Origin: Ruminococcaceae bacterium R-25
GTDB lineage: Bacteria; Bacillota; Clostridia; Saccharofermentanales; Saccharofermentanaceae
DNA: 64,000 nt
Assembly: GCA_003149065.1 (NCBI GenBank)
Contig: QGFZ01000001.1
Location: 1,240,001-1,304,000, forward strand
Direction of reading: 5' to 3'
Part shown: piece by piece, positions 7,973-17,058 of the stretch
How the letters are laid out: each line of letters begins with the position of its first letter
Numbering within the stretch: position 1 is the stretch's first letter
Notes under the pieces: model-generated
Seen by the model: the letters and a program-made list of their open reading frames with translations, nothing else
Told to the model about the DNA's origin: nothing
The model's database searches: none
Position numbers and translations under genes: made by a program

Positions 7973-9838
7973 CTATCCTTCTTCGATAACGGTTTCAACA
8001 GCTACGTCATCCTCGTTATCGAAATTGCCCGTGATTCCGTAACCGGTATTGGGCACGAAGTTTGAATAGACAAAGTCAGCAGCAATTATTAACACAAGGG
8101 TCACGGCCAATGGGACGAGGACCCTTCTGTTTATTCTGCGGATAAGATTATCAAGGAGCGGGGCCAATACATAGATAAATGCCAGGCCGCAGATACCGAA
8201 AACGAAAAGACCTTCTGCGCAGATCCTGCTGTTGAGGTTAAGGAAATAACCGCTGTAATCCCACCACTTCTTGTCGAAAGCAGTTTCCAGAAGCCAGCTG
8301 GTGAAATACTCTACTGCGCCGCATGAGATAACCGTTGCAAAAAAGAAGATGACCGGATTTTTCTTAAAGCGGTGAAGGCCCATCAGGACGATAAGACCGC
8401 CAAAGCCGTAGATCGGAAGCCACGGTCCGTGGTTAAAGCCTCTGTTGATAAGCTGGCCCTTCATGAGGAAGTAATAGAACAATTCCCATGTCCAGCCGAA
8501 ATTCGAGAAAATAAAGAATAAAAGAGCCAGAGAAGAAAGCGAATAGTGTCTCATGTAATGGATGTTGTCCAGAGCCTTGATCTTGCGCTGTTCAGGAATA
8601 GGAGACAGTCTCGAAGGATAGACTAATCCTCTTGCTTCCTTCTCGTAGGCCTTCATCTTCATTCTGTGGGCCTCTTTGTTCTCATATTCGATCTCTTCCT
8701 TGCTGTTCCAGAGAATAACGCCGAAGTTCTTTGCGAAGAACTGCTCCCGGCGGCCTTCAAGGTGCTCTAATGAATACTCGGGCTTTTCGATCTCAGAGAG
8801 GACATCAGCATAAATCTCACCCAGCTTGTTAGAATCTGCTCTGACAAACAGATATTCATCGTTAAGCATTTCCGAACCCGGAATACCCTTCTCTTTTGCA
8901 TGCTTTCTGATCTGCGCATAGTATTCCGAATAGCAGCAGATCATGTAAGGGTTCGAAAAGAAAATATTAGAAAGGCCGAAAGTAAAGCTTCCCAGAACAT
9001 ACCAGCCCATAAAGCTCATGCTCATACAGAAGAGCTTCCACTTGTTTCCTCTCATCATGAGCCAGGAGAGTTTAGCGGCCTCCCAGGGCTTGATGTCAGG
9101 GTTTTCGGCAATGATATAAGGCATTAGGAAAAAGCCGAAGTGAACTACAGGAAAACCTACTATGGTGGACATACCCAAAAGTTCAATGAGAGTTCTGAAT
9201 GCCATCGTAAAGGACGCTCTGATCCATCTTTTCATTCTGATGAAGAACAGATATCTCGAAAACGGGATCCTCTTATAGATACGGCCTTCGAGGAAGATCC
9301 TTCGGTTAACGGCGATATAAACGTTACGGACAAAGAGCCACGCAAATGCAGCTATTACTGCGAGAAGGATAATGATTAGCAGTTTTCCGACATTGCCGAA
9401 TGCGATGAACTGAATGACAACGGAATATAGATTGGAAACAATAGTATCCTCAGTAATGTAATTGATGATCTGATTGAGCGTTCCCCTTGTTCTGCCTAAG
9501 ACCTTATTGGCATCATCATTTTCGAAAGTCTTGTTATACAGATACTGTTTTACGCCGGTGTAAAGTGAGTCTGCATCTGCGTCAATGGACTTGTATGCGT
9601 TTTCGATCCTTCTGACGTGGTCATCCTGTCCCGTAAGTTCGCATACCGCATTGACAGCATCGGAAACAACCTGGCGCCTTACTGAAATAAGGTTGTCCGA
9701 AGTAAAGAATTCCGCCTGGATAATGATCGAGAAAAGGCACGCAACAACGTACATCATGTAATGATGCTTGAGATTTGTTTTAGCATCGCGCTTAAGATCT
9801 CTGCGCGAAAAAATAAACCTGTTCTCAGACTTTTCCAA
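7973..9838 (-). CDS. DUF975-like / CmpB-like polytopic membrane protein
   Basis: About 621 aa. I prefer the TTG at 9838 because AGAGGTGAG precedes it; the ATG at 9865 has no ribosome site. The N-terminal 330 residues begin with SRRDLKRDAKTNLKHHY and carry several membrane helices, as in DUF975 proteins. A soluble region follows (about 340-430). The C-terminal 200 residues have five or six helices and the pattern NFGWTWELFYYFL...GPWLPIYGFGG...EYFTSWLLE--F---WWDYSGY-LNLN-RIC, which matches PF06541 (ABC_trans_CmpB) proteins. The two families joined in one chain is notable. Role unknown; there is no transporter ATPase nearby. The call rests on remembered family patterns. Confidence 0.8.
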   Translation of the reverse strand: MEKSENRFIFSRRDLKRDAKTNLKHHYMMYVVACLFSIIIQAEFFTSDNLISVRRQVVSDAVNAVCELTGQDDHVRRIENAYKSIDADADSLYTGVKQYLYNKTFENDDANKVLGRTRGTLNQIINYITEDTIVSNLYSVVIQFIAFGNVGKLLIIILLAVIAAFAWLFVRNVYIAVNRRIFLEGRIYKRIPFSRYLFFIRMKRWIRASFTMAFRTLIELLGMSTIVGFPVVHFGFFLMPYIIAENPDIKPWEAAKLSWLMMRGNKWKLFCMSMSFMGWYVLGSFTFGLSNIFFSNPYMICCYSEYYAQIRKHAKEKGIPGSEMLNDEYLFVRADSNKLGEIYADVLSEIEKPEYSLEHLEGRREQFFAKNFGVILWNSKEEIEYENKEAHRMKMKAYEKEARGLVYPSRLSPIPEQRKIKALDNIHYMRHYSLSSLALLFFIFSNFGWTWELFYYFLMKGQLINRGFNHGPWLPIYGFGGLIVLMGLHRFKKNPVIFFFATVISCGAVEYFTSWLLETAFDKKWWDYSGYFLNLNSRICAEGLFVFGICGLAFIYVLAPLLDNLIRRINRRVLVPLAVTLVLIIAADFVYSNFVPNTGYGITGNFDNEDDVAVETVIEEG

Positions 9839-9868
9839 CCGCTCACCTCTTCCAACGAATATCATAAC

Positions 9869-9914
9869 AAAAAAAGCCGTGCAAATCTTTATTTAAAATA
9901 AAAGAATTGCACGG
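9869..9914 (-). terminator. Intrinsic terminator after SDR gene
   Basis: Read on the minus strand, CCGTGCAA and TTGCACGG form the stem around an A/T loop and are followed by CTTTTTTT. It lies between the SDR stop (9964) and the start of the next minus-strand gene. Confidence 0.8.
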
Positions 9915-9963
9915 TTTAATATTGGTTAAAAGCGCCGGACGAGATTACGTCCCGGATGCTTGA

Positions 9964-10737
9964 TTACATTGCTGTATATCCGCCGTCAACAGGAAGATTT
10001 ACGCCTGTAACATATGTTGTTGCGGGAGAAGCGAGGAAGCATACTGCTGTATCGAGCTCGCCGTCGTTGCCGTATCTCTCGAGAGGGATCATTGTTCTTG
10101 CATTAGCCTGGAAGAACTCGGAATCCAATGTCTCCTTTGTAAGAGGGCTGTAGAAGTAACCGGGGCAGATAGAGTTAACTGTGATGCTGTACTTACCCCA
10201 CTCGGAAGCCAAAGCTCTTGTAAGGTTAACAACGCCGCCCTTTGCTGCGTGATAAGGAGAAGCGGGAGCTACCTTATTACCAACAAGACCGTACATTGAA
10301 GCGATATTGATGACTCTGCCGAAGCCTGCAGGGATCATTGCCTTCTTAGCGATGGCTCTTGCCATTCTGAATGTACCGAAGAGGTCGATGTCGATCTCGT
10401 TCATGAACTGTTCGTCTGTGATGTCTTCTGCAGGTGCAACTGCGCCTGTGCCTGCATTGTTTACGAGAATGTCGATCCTGCCCATCTTTGCGAGGATCTC
10501 ATCGATTGCTGCATCAACTGCTGCTGTGTCTGTGATGTCGAGCTTTACTGCAAGTGTCTTAACACCGTATGTCTTTTCGATATCTGCGCAAACCTCATCG
10601 AGAAGATTCTGGCGGCGTGCAATGGCTACAATATCACAGCCCTGGTTTGCAAGAGCCTTCGCCATCTGAACGCCGAGTCCTGTGGAGCAACCTGTGATAA
10701 CAGCTACTCTACCCGTAAAATCAAAAATGTTAGCCAT
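9964..10737 (-). CDS. Short-chain dehydrogenase/reductase, gluconate 5-dehydrogenase-like
   Basis: 257 aa from the ATG at 10737, preceded by GAGGTGG ten bases upstream; an ATG two codons earlier sits too close to that site. It is a classical SDR: GCSTGLG nucleotide loop (about 15-21), NNAGTG (about 92-97), catalytic Ser in NIASMYG (about 147) and YHAAK (Tyr about 160, Lys about 164), then CPGYFYSPLT and the final PVDGGYTAM. The overall shape resembles gluconate 5-dehydrogenase and other sugar-acid reductases of the IdnO group, but substrate is uncertain. It is a single-gene unit with its own terminator and a 326-base upstream region. Confidence 0.85.
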   Translation of the reverse strand: MANIFDFTGRVAVITGCSTGLGVQMAKALANQGCDIVAIARRQNLLDEVCADIEKTYGVKTLAVKLDITDTAAVDAAIDEILAKMGRIDILVNNAGTGAVAPAEDITDEQFMNEIDIDLFGTFRMARAIAKKAMIPAGFGRVINIASMYGLVGNKVAPASPYHAAKGGVVNLTRALASEWGKYSITVNSICPGYFYSPLTKETLDSEFFQANARTMIPLERYGNDGELDTAVCFLASPATTYVTGVNLPVDGGYTAM

Positions 10738-11063
10738 ATTCATTCCACCTCATTAAATTTATTTGCCGGAGTCTTTCTTAACTCCACCGAAATTATACAA
10801 AAGGCCTCCCACCCTATTAAGTCAAAAACTCGTTCTTTTTGACCATTTTTCGTTGCTCTTGTGTTGTTTCCATTAAGTTTTAATCTCGTTTATATATAAA
10901 GCAGTAAGAATGATTTTCATTCTCGCGGAAAACAGGGCCTTCAGGGCAAGTTTGGAAACCGCAAAAAAGCAAACAGTTTTTCAAAATACCAAAGTAAAGG
11001 TTTATTCAGCTCAACATGGTATAATGGTTTTACCTATAAAATATTCTTTAGGAGGACTTTGAC
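10738..11063. other. Intergenic region between divergent genes
   Basis: It holds a perfect eight-base inverted repeat (GTCAAAAA / TTTTTGAC, 10821-10843) followed by CATTTTT, and the promoter of the superoxide reductase gene at its right end. Otherwise it is AT-rich with no open frame I would call. Confidence 0.6.
11017..11025 (+). promoter_or_regulatory. Extended -10 promoter of superoxide reductase gene
   Basis: TGGTATAAT is an extended -10 element 38 bases before the gene start. No convincing -35 is present, as is usual for extended -10 promoters. Confidence 0.5.
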
Positions 11064-11423
11064 ATGAAGTTTTTTAAAGGTAAGTGCGGAACAGTAGTAA
11101 CTAAGCTTTTCGATACAGAATGCGAAGGCGGTCCTCTCGAGGAATTGATCCCCAACACAACTGATGCCGCAGGCGAAAAGCACGTTCCTGTAATCTCCGT
11201 TAACGGACAGGAAGTCACAGTTACAGTCGGCGAAGTTGCACACCCCATGATGGATGCGCACTACATCACATTCATCGCTTTAGAGACCGACAAGGGCGAG
11301 ATCATAAGACAGCTTAAACCCGGCAGCGAGCCTTCTGCTGTTTTCACGATTGGTGCTGACGAGAAAGTCATTGCAGCTTACGAATACTGCAACCTCCATG
11401 GCCTTTGGATGGCAGAAGCATAA
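11064..11423 (+). CDS. Desulfoferrodoxin-type superoxide reductase
   Basis: 119 aa, ATG after TTAGGAGGAC. It reduces superoxide to peroxide in the cytoplasm of anaerobes. The catalytic iron site (center II) is complete: His40, His60, His66, Cys109 and His112 (EKHVP, VAHPMMDAHY, YEYCNLHGLW), with Glu38-Lys39 before the first ligand as in known enzymes. The N-terminal domain keeps only Cys8 and Cys20 and lacks the Cx2C pair needed for the rubredoxin-like center I, so it resembles class III (one active iron) desulfoferrodoxins. Electrons must come from a separate donor. The next gene starts 15 bases later but is unrelated in function. Confidence 0.93.
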   Translation: MKFFKGKCGTVVTKLFDTECEGGPLEELIPNTTDAAGEKHVPVISVNGQEVTVTVGEVAHPMMDAHYITFIALETDKGEIIRQLKPGSEPSAVFTIGADEKVIAAYEYCNLHGLWMAEA

Positions 11424-11438
11424 TAAAGCTTTGTTTTG

Positions 11439-12992
11439 ATGATCATGCGGGAACTCAGACTTACAGATAAAAGCAGACTTAAAAAGCTTGAGATCGCTAT
11501 TCTCATAGTTGCAGCGACTATCACGATCACATTCGTGTCTACAAGCTCTCCTCTTTATCCGTTCAATCCATGGGATGATACAAATGTATTTTTAACCGTA
11601 GGACGCTGTATGATCCGCGGCTGGGTTCCCTACCGTGACATCTTTGACCACAAAGGACCGTTGCTCTATTTTATCTATGCCTTAGCAGCATTGATCTCAG
11701 ATAAATCGTTTACCGGAGTCTGGATCGTTGAATGCATTGCGGCTTCTGTTTTTGCGATATATTCCTGGAAGATCGCCAAACTGTTCGTTGAACCGTCCAA
11801 GCATTCTATTGCTTTAATGCCTCTTTTCCTGGGAATCGTATACACATCCAATATGTTTAATTACGGCGGAAACACCGAAGAATTATGCTTTCCGCTTCTT
11901 ACGATCATCCTGTTTATAGTATTAAGGTCAATAGTTGTTTCAGACGGACTGCCGGGCAAAGCCGAAGCTTTGGTTTGCGGAATTATTGCCGGCTGTTTAT
12001 TTTGGCTCAAGTATACTTTCCTGGGATTTATGATAGGCGTATGCCTTTATATTCTCCTTCTTTCGATCAAGCGCAAAAACTTTAAGACTCTCTGGGCTCT
12101 TGTCTGGAGATTTATTGCCGGCTTTATCGTTATTGCAGTTCCGGTACTGGTATACTTTGCTGTTACCGGTACTTTAGGTTACCTCTGGGAAGCATATTTC
12201 TATGATAATATCTTCCTCTATAGCAACAGCACGTCAGACCTGAAAATAGCATCTATACCTGTAGTCAAGAATATTGCTATTCCTGCTTTTTCGATCCTTA
12301 CTTCATCTTTGAAGAATCCTTCATTCGGAATTCTGCTGTTAACTACTTTTATCTCATTGGCATTCATTCCAAAGAAGTACCGCAAGAAGGCATGCGTACT
12401 GTTTTTCCTGACTTTTATCATTTCAGCAGGATTCTTATTTACAAGAAATTCTTTTATTTACTATTATGCATATCTTCTCTGTTATGGTTTCGGATTTGCT
12501 TTACTTCCGTTCATTAAAGGCTTAAATCAGGCAGAGAACATCTTTAAGCAAAACAAATCATTTATCAGAGGCTTTATAACTGCTGTCCTGTTGGTTTTTT
12601 ATGGTCTTTCGATTTTGCTGTGCAAGAACATGTATCTGATCTTCCAGCCAAAAACGTATCTTGCACAGTATCGTTTTGCAGAAACGATCAATCAGACTCC
12701 AAATGCGAAAGTCTTAACCTATGACGTTATGGATGCCGGTTTCTACACAGCCGCCGGAATACTTCCGAGCAACAGATATTGTGCGCACAAAATGTTTGGA
12801 GACAACTACCCTCAACTCAAAGAAGAACAGGACCGTTTAATCTCAGAGGGATACTTTGATTACGTCATTACGTCCTTCTTCTGTGAGTGCGACTGGGATA
12901 ATTATGTTCTCATCAAAGAGGAAAAAGATACTTGCGTTGACTATACCGGCAAGAAAGCTCTGGACGGGTTCAGACTTTATAAAAGAGCTTAA
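11439..12992 (+). CDS. GT39-like integral membrane glycosyltransferase
   Basis: About 517 aa. The start is uncertain: ATGs at 11439 and 11445 lack a good ribosome site, so it may depend on translation of the preceding gene. The chain has 10-12 membrane helices. The first outside loop, PFNPWDDTNVFLTVGRCMIRGWVPYRDIFDHKGPLLYFIY, matches the Asp-containing loop of polyprenyl-phosphate-sugar transferases related to ArnT/PMT (GT39), which glycosylate lipids or proteins outside the cell. A soluble C-terminal domain of about 110 residues starts near AETINQTPNAKVLTYD. Acceptor and donor are not predictable. It converges on the racemase-like gene. Confidence 0.75.
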   Translation: MIMRELRLTDKSRLKKLEIAILIVAATITITFVSTSSPLYPFNPWDDTNVFLTVGRCMIRGWVPYRDIFDHKGPLLYFIYALAALISDKSFTGVWIVECIAASVFAIYSWKIAKLFVEPSKHSIALMPLFLGIVYTSNMFNYGGNTEELCFPLLTIILFIVLRSIVVSDGLPGKAEALVCGIIAGCLFWLKYTFLGFMIGVCLYILLLSIKRKNFKTLWALVWRFIAGFIVIAVPVLVYFAVTGTLGYLWEAYFYDNIFLYSNSTSDLKIASIPVVKNIAIPAFSILTSSLKNPSFGILLLTTFISLAFIPKKYRKKACVLFFLTFIISAGFLFTRNSFIYYYAYLLCYGFGFALLPFIKGLNQAENIFKQNKSFIRGFITAVLLVFYGLSILLCKNMYLIFQPKTYLAQYRFAETINQTPNAKVLTYDVMDAGFYTAAGILPSNRYCAHKMFGDNYPQLKEEQDRLISEGYFDYVITSFFCECDWDNYVLIKEEKDTCVDYTGKKALDGFRLYKRA

Positions 12993-13026
12993 CGCCAACA
13001 GTTTATTGTTAAACATTGTTTTCATA

Positions 13027-14145
13027 TCAGACCACCAGCCTTTCTACATAAGGATGTACGAGTAAGGGATTTACGCAGATCTTTACTGTGTCTCCTTCCC
13101 TGACATCGTTTTCTGTTACATCGACCGTCATATGTGACACGCCGATCCTTCCGATTACGGGGCTCTTCTTTCCGTTGATCCACACGCTTATAACCGGGTC
13201 TTCCTTGATCTTTCTTACAAGGTTTTTGAGGATATTGACGAATGAAAAATCCAGAGAGCCCTTCTGGATAAGTCCTACGCCGCATCCTGTTCCGACCCTA
13301 ACTACAGCAAGTGAACTGTCTCTGTTTAATGTTGCTTCGCCGTTATATCCGATGTGCTCGCCTTCCAGTCTGTTGTATACGGAATACACTTTGGATTCGA
13401 GCCATACAGCTTCTTCAAGACCGTCATCTGAAGGTGCTTTGCCAAGGATCGCGCTTCCTACTCTGACCGCATCGTATCCCAAAGAACCGAAAGTCATTGC
13501 GGCCTTTGAATTTGCGATATGGCAGATGCCGGGATTAACGCCGTTCTCCCTGATTTTTTCCAATGCAAGGTTAAATACCCTAACCTGGTTCTCAACACTC
13601 TTCTTGTAGTTGTGAACGCTTCCTGCGAGGTGTGAAAAACAACCTTCGATGGAAAGACTATCCTGATAACGGCTGAAATCGAGCTTGTCGTCTGCATTGT
13701 AGCCGTATCTGCCAAGACCTGAATCGATCTGGATATGGACTCTCGGCTTTTTTCCGAGGAGCTTAAATACATCGAGCAATTCAGGGATCTGCTTGTCGTT
13801 TCCCAAAGCAATAACAACATCAAGAGATACCATAGACAAGAGCTCGCCGAAATCAGTGATCGGAGTAAGCATGAGAATATCAGCTTGGCATCCTTCTCTG
13901 CGGAGTGCGATCGCTTCACAAGGCGATGTTACGGCATACATGAAGATGTCCTGATTTTCCAATATGTGGTAGAGATTGGCGACACCTACACCGTAACCAT
14001 TTTCCTTAACGACTGCGATTACTTTCGCGCCCGTCTTTTCCTTTATTATCTTTATGTTGTTTACGATAGCTTCCTGCTTGATTACCAAAGTAGCATTTTT
14101 ATCAAAACAACTGTTATTCTGTTCATTATATATCTCGCTGCACAT
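13027..14145 (-). CDS. Alanine-racemase-family protein lacking the catalytic tyrosine
   Basis: 372 aa, ATG after GTGAGG. The N-terminal PLP barrel is recognisable: the PLP lysine is Lys47 in AVVKENGYGVG, and IQIDSGLGRYGY (about 153-164) is the usual second barrel motif. In the C-terminal beta domain the position of the catalytic Tyr of GYADG is occupied by VGTGCGVG (about residue 286), and the CMDQ motif reads GVSHM. Both bases of the racemase reaction come from Lys and Tyr, so ordinary alanine racemase activity is doubtful. It may have another substrate, a PLP-sensing role, or be decaying. No vancomycin-type or cell-wall genes are adjacent. Confidence 0.8.
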   Translation of the reverse strand: MCSEIYNEQNNSCFDKNATLVIKQEAIVNNIKIIKEKTGAKVIAVVKENGYGVGVANLYHILENQDIFMYAVTSPCEAIALRREGCQADILMLTPITDFGELLSMVSLDVVIALGNDKQIPELLDVFKLLGKKPRVHIQIDSGLGRYGYNADDKLDFSRYQDSLSIEGCFSHLAGSVHNYKKSVENQVRVFNLALEKIRENGVNPGICHIANSKAAMTFGSLGYDAVRVGSAILGKAPSDDGLEEAVWLESKVYSVYNRLEGEHIGYNGEATLNRDSSLAVVRVGTGCGVGLIQKGSLDFSFVNILKNLVRKIKEDPVISVWINGKKSPVIGRIGVSHMTVDVTENDVREGDTVKICVNPLLVHPYVERLVV

Positions 14146-14275
14146 AGACTGGCCTCACTTTCTACATAAAGATTAAAGGTGAGGTTTTTCAAATCATCTT
14201 CATATCAGCATCAAAACGACAACAAGATTGAGAGAAAAGATAGGCTAAACTGTGTGAAAGCCGCCAATATAAAAT

Positions 14276-14308
14276 GCCGGAAATGCTTTAGATCAAAGCG
14301 TTTCCGGC
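14276..14308 (-). terminator. Intrinsic terminator after rlmI
   Basis: GCCGGAAANGCTTTG pairs with its complement over a short loop (15 bases with one mismatch) and is followed on the minus strand by ATTTTATATT. It lies 31 bases past the methyltransferase stop. Confidence 0.7.
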
Positions 14309-14338
14309 GATATTTCGTTTTTTAAGACAAGCAGATTA

Positions 14339-15553
14339 TCAAACGACCTGAAATATGTAAAATTTTAAATAGTTTGTCTCCGGGACGTTCCACAAAATCG
14401 GGTGGTCAGGCGCCTGTGTCCTTGCCTCGATCTGCCTTAAGCTGACGCTTGCATCCCTTGCAGCAGATGCCAGCATCTTCTTAAACAGCTCGTCTGTCAT
14501 GAAATGAGAGCATGAGCATGTGGCAAGATATCCGCCCCTCGGCAGCAGCTTCATTGCCTTAAGGTTTATCTCTTTATATCCCCTGCCTGCCGAATCAACG
14601 GTCTCCCTTGATTTGGTAAATGCCGGAGGATCTAAGATGATGTAGTCAAACGAATGGTCTTTCTTCTCAGCCATCTTTGTTAAGAGCTCGAAAACATCCT
14701 CGCAGACATAATCGATCTTATCTGACAGGTTATTACGCTCACAGTTGGCCTTTGCCATCTCTATGGCCTGTGAAGATATGTCGACACTCGTAACATGCTT
14801 GGCGCCGTTATAAGCGCAGTTAAGGCCGAAAGAACCGGTATGCGTAAAGCAGTCCAAAACATTCTTATCCTTGGCGATCTTTGCTGCTGCAAGCCTGTTA
14901 TACTTCTGGTCTAAGAAAAAGCCCGTCTTCTGGCCGTTTTCGACATCGACAGAATACTTTATGCCGTTTTCGGTGATCTCGGTTAAGCATGAAAGATCCT
15001 TGCTGCCGTACCAGCCTTTATAGAGCTCCAAGCCTTCCTTTTCGCGGAGCGCTAATTCATTACGCTCATAAATGCCCTTCAAAGGCTCTCCGATCTCGTT
15101 AAACACGTCCAGGATCGCTTTATATATCACATCCTTATTAAGCTCAACGCCAAGGCATGCGATCTGCGTTACGGCTATATCACCATATCTGTCACAGGTA
15201 AATCCGGGGATCTGGTCTGCTTCGCCATGGATAATCCTGCAGCATTTAAAATCATCTCCGGGCATGACGGTCTTTCTGTATGAGACCGCATAAAGGATCC
15301 TTCTGTACCAGAACTTATAATCGAATTGATCGTTGCTGTTACGGGATATTATCCTTACAGCAATCTTCGAATTGGCATTATAAAAGCCCGCGCCCTGCCA
15401 GCTCGATCCTTCAAAACAATCGACAACAGAACCGCTTACAAGTTCTGCTGCAGATGAGATCTCATCTGCATATACCCACGGATGGCCATTCTTTAAAGAT
15501 CTGGCGGCTTTCTGCGATATGGATACTTTGGGATAGATTCTTTCCTGCTTCAT
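14339..15553 (-). CDS. rlmI: 23S rRNA (cytosine-C5) methyltransferase, RlmI family
   Basis: 404 aa. It uses S-adenosylmethionine to methylate a cytosine of 23S rRNA. Residues 1-75 form a PUA RNA-binding domain (KNGHPWVYADEI). A central linker follows and then a Rossmann methyltransferase: NGQKTGFFLDQKYNR, motif I DCFTHTGSFGLNCAYNGA, acidic loop VDISSQAIEMAKAN, motif IV LDPPAFTKS and the catalytic cysteine in TCSCSHFM. These are the RlmI/YccW hallmarks. The start is at ATG 15553 with a weak AGGAT site; the preceding gene ends 15 bases upstream, so the two are probably co-transcribed. A hairpin at 14276-14308 closes the unit. Confidence 0.9.
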   Translation of the reverse strand: MKQERIYPKVSISQKAARSLKNGHPWVYADEISSAAELVSGSVVDCFEGSSWQGAGFYNANSKIAVRIISRNSNDQFDYKFWYRRILYAVSYRKTVMPGDDFKCCRIIHGEADQIPGFTCDRYGDIAVTQIACLGVELNKDVIYKAILDVFNEIGEPLKGIYERNELALREKEGLELYKGWYGSKDLSCLTEITENGIKYSVDVENGQKTGFFLDQKYNRLAAAKIAKDKNVLDCFTHTGSFGLNCAYNGAKHVTSVDISSQAIEMAKANCERNNLSDKIDYVCEDVFELLTKMAEKKDHSFDYIILDPPAFTKSRETVDSAGRGYKEINLKAMKLLPRGGYLATCSCSHFMTDELFKKMLASAARDASVSLRQIEARTQAPDHPILWNVPETNYLKFYIFQVV

Positions 15554-15568
15554 CTCATCTTATCCTGA

Positions 15569-16054
15569 TCAAGCCCACGGATCTGCTGACTTGGGAGTCC
15601 TGATCATGCCCAATATCATCTGCTCTTCAACAAACCACTGGTTGGTGGAAGGCTTATGACGCATAGTGATAAATCTCTTGGAATCAGCGCCGGATGATGT
15701 AAGAAGGATCCTCATCCTTCCGTCGATCTCCTGTTCAAAGCCTCTTTCAGTCTCGATCGTATAAGGCATTGAAGGCGTGTAGTCGTTATCAGGTGATGTG
15801 CCGTTGAAAAATGATCTTACAACATGATCGCCGTCAGCCATTCTGTCTGCGATAAACTGCTTCTGAAATTCTGTAACTTCATAAGGTCCGTTAAGGAAAT
15901 CGAGCATCTCAAATGTCTCTTCCTTATTCTCGCTGTAATGCATCATCGCTGCGACAAAAAGAGCAGCGCCGTATTCAGGTTCATTCAAAGAAGCAAAAGG
16001 CAGCGCCTGAAGTTCAGTAATGTTTTTAGGGAGTCTGTCAAATGTAATGGTCAT
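15569..16054 (-). CDS. DUF6935-like protein, unknown function
   Basis: 161 aa from the ATG at 16054, chosen over one six codons upstream because GGAGG lies eight bases before it. It is a soluble protein with no signal peptide. The sequence opens with TFDRLPKNITELQALPFASLNEPEYGAALFVAAMMHY and later has MPYTIETERGFEQEIDGRMRILLTSSGADSKRFITMRHK and WFVEEQ; this layout resembles the DUF6935 group of Lachnospiraceae and relatives, often found near tellurium-resistance or stress proteins. That link is from memory. It is the first gene of a two-gene unit with rlmI. Confidence 0.75.
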   Translation of the reverse strand: MTITFDRLPKNITELQALPFASLNEPEYGAALFVAAMMHYSENKEETFEMLDFLNGPYEVTEFQKQFIADRMADGDHVVRSFFNGTSPDNDYTPSMPYTIETERGFEQEIDGRMRILLTSSGADSKRFITMRHKPSTNQWFVEEQMILGMIRTPKSADPWA

Positions 16055-16107
16055 ATAAAAGTCCTCCATCAAACTTTTCAGGATTCATAGACTAAAAGAT
16101 TATAACA

Positions 16108-16151
16108 TTAAGACAGAGTATTCGCGCTATCCCGCGAACGCTCTGTCTTAA
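16108..16151 (-). terminator. Long hairpin, probable terminator
   Basis: TTAAGACAGAG and its complement, extended by CGCG pairs, form a stem of about 19 bases around GGATAG. On the minus strand it lies 21 bases past the stop at 16173. Its poly-U tail is weak, so an attenuator role for the next gene is possible. Confidence 0.65.
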
Positions 16152-16172
16152 CGCTACGGAGGTTATAACAAA

Positions 16173-16754
16173 TTAAACTGCGCTTGCCGCCTCTTCAGGA
16201 ATGTCATATAACGTAAGGACGGAATCAAAGGCCCTGATGATCTTTTTAACCTTGGTGCTGCCCATGGAATATGTGCTGCAGACATAATTAACCGACTTCT
16301 TCTCAAAACAGCACAGAATAACGACACAGGCATTCTCGATACTGCCGCGCATCAATGAATCGACCTTGTTCCAGAAAGATCCGGCTGAGATATCGCATTC
16401 GACAGATCTGGTATCTACAGGCAGAAGCTTTATCTGCAAGGTTTCTTCATAATATCTGGCAATAAGGTCACAGGCTTTACGGACATAACGCCTTATAGTC
16501 CTGTGTGTATAGTAGGTCAGCTTTGCAAGAGTCTGCTCGGAATGCCTGGACTCAAGATAGTTTACTGCTACGGCATATTCATAGTCTTTCATGTTGGCAG
16601 CAGCATAAGCCAATGCATTAAAAATGTTATCCCTGATCCTGGTATAGATTACCGCATGATCCGTATAGCCCTTGTCTGCGAGCTCTCTTACAGCCTTATC
16701 GATCATGTTCGCCCTTCTGAAAATATCCTTCACCGTACAACAAAACTCATCCAT
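16173..16754 (-). CDS. Hypothetical helical protein, possible sigma-like regulator
   Basis: 193 aa, ATG after TAAGGAGATATTAGT. The chain is almost all helical, with no signal peptide or membrane helix. Two segments look like helix-turn-helix units: SEQTLAKLTYYTHRTIRRYVRKACDLI (about 72-98) and NYVCSTYSMGSTKVKKIIRAFDSVL (about 156-180), an arrangement similar to phage-type sigma-70-like regulators of the ArpU or RinA kind. I could not identify a family. It is alone, bounded by a long hairpin and a 304-base upstream region. Confidence 0.65.
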   Translation of the reverse strand: MDEFCCTVKDIFRRANMIDKAVRELADKGYTDHAVIYTRIRDNIFNALAYAAANMKDYEYAVAVNYLESRHSEQTLAKLTYYTHRTIRRYVRKACDLIARYYEETLQIKLLPVDTRSVECDISAGSFWNKVDSLMRGSIENACVVILCCFEKKSVNYVCSTYSMGSTKVKKIIRAFDSVLTLYDIPEEAASAV

Positions 16755-17058
16755 ACTAATATCTCCTTAAAACGAAAAACATTTGCTAAAAAAAGAACAA
16801 ATGTATGCTAAACTTATGGAGTAATCATAGCACCTAGGCCCTCGAAAGTAAACAGATTTTATGTGACATTTCACTACATATTGGGTTTTGTAATATTACA
16901 GCGCTCAAAAAACAACTATTATAAGAAAGCCCTTATATATATTAATTATAGTATATATTATCGCTTTACAGAAAATTTTTAGTTTTCTATCCCGACGTTA
17001 ACCCTTTGGCTTATCCAATGTGTTAAAATTATTTTATAATTCGATATCCGGGGGCTCT
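16755..17058. other. AT-rich intergenic region between divergent genes
   Basis: It contains runs of TATATA near 16935-16965 and no gene-like frame. Promoters for both flanking genes are expected here, but I see no clear -35/-10 pair. Confidence 0.5.

Noticed and set aside
13088-13609. 173-codon plus-strand frame rich in Pro, Ser and Thr
   Set aside because: Antisense shadow of the racemase-family gene.
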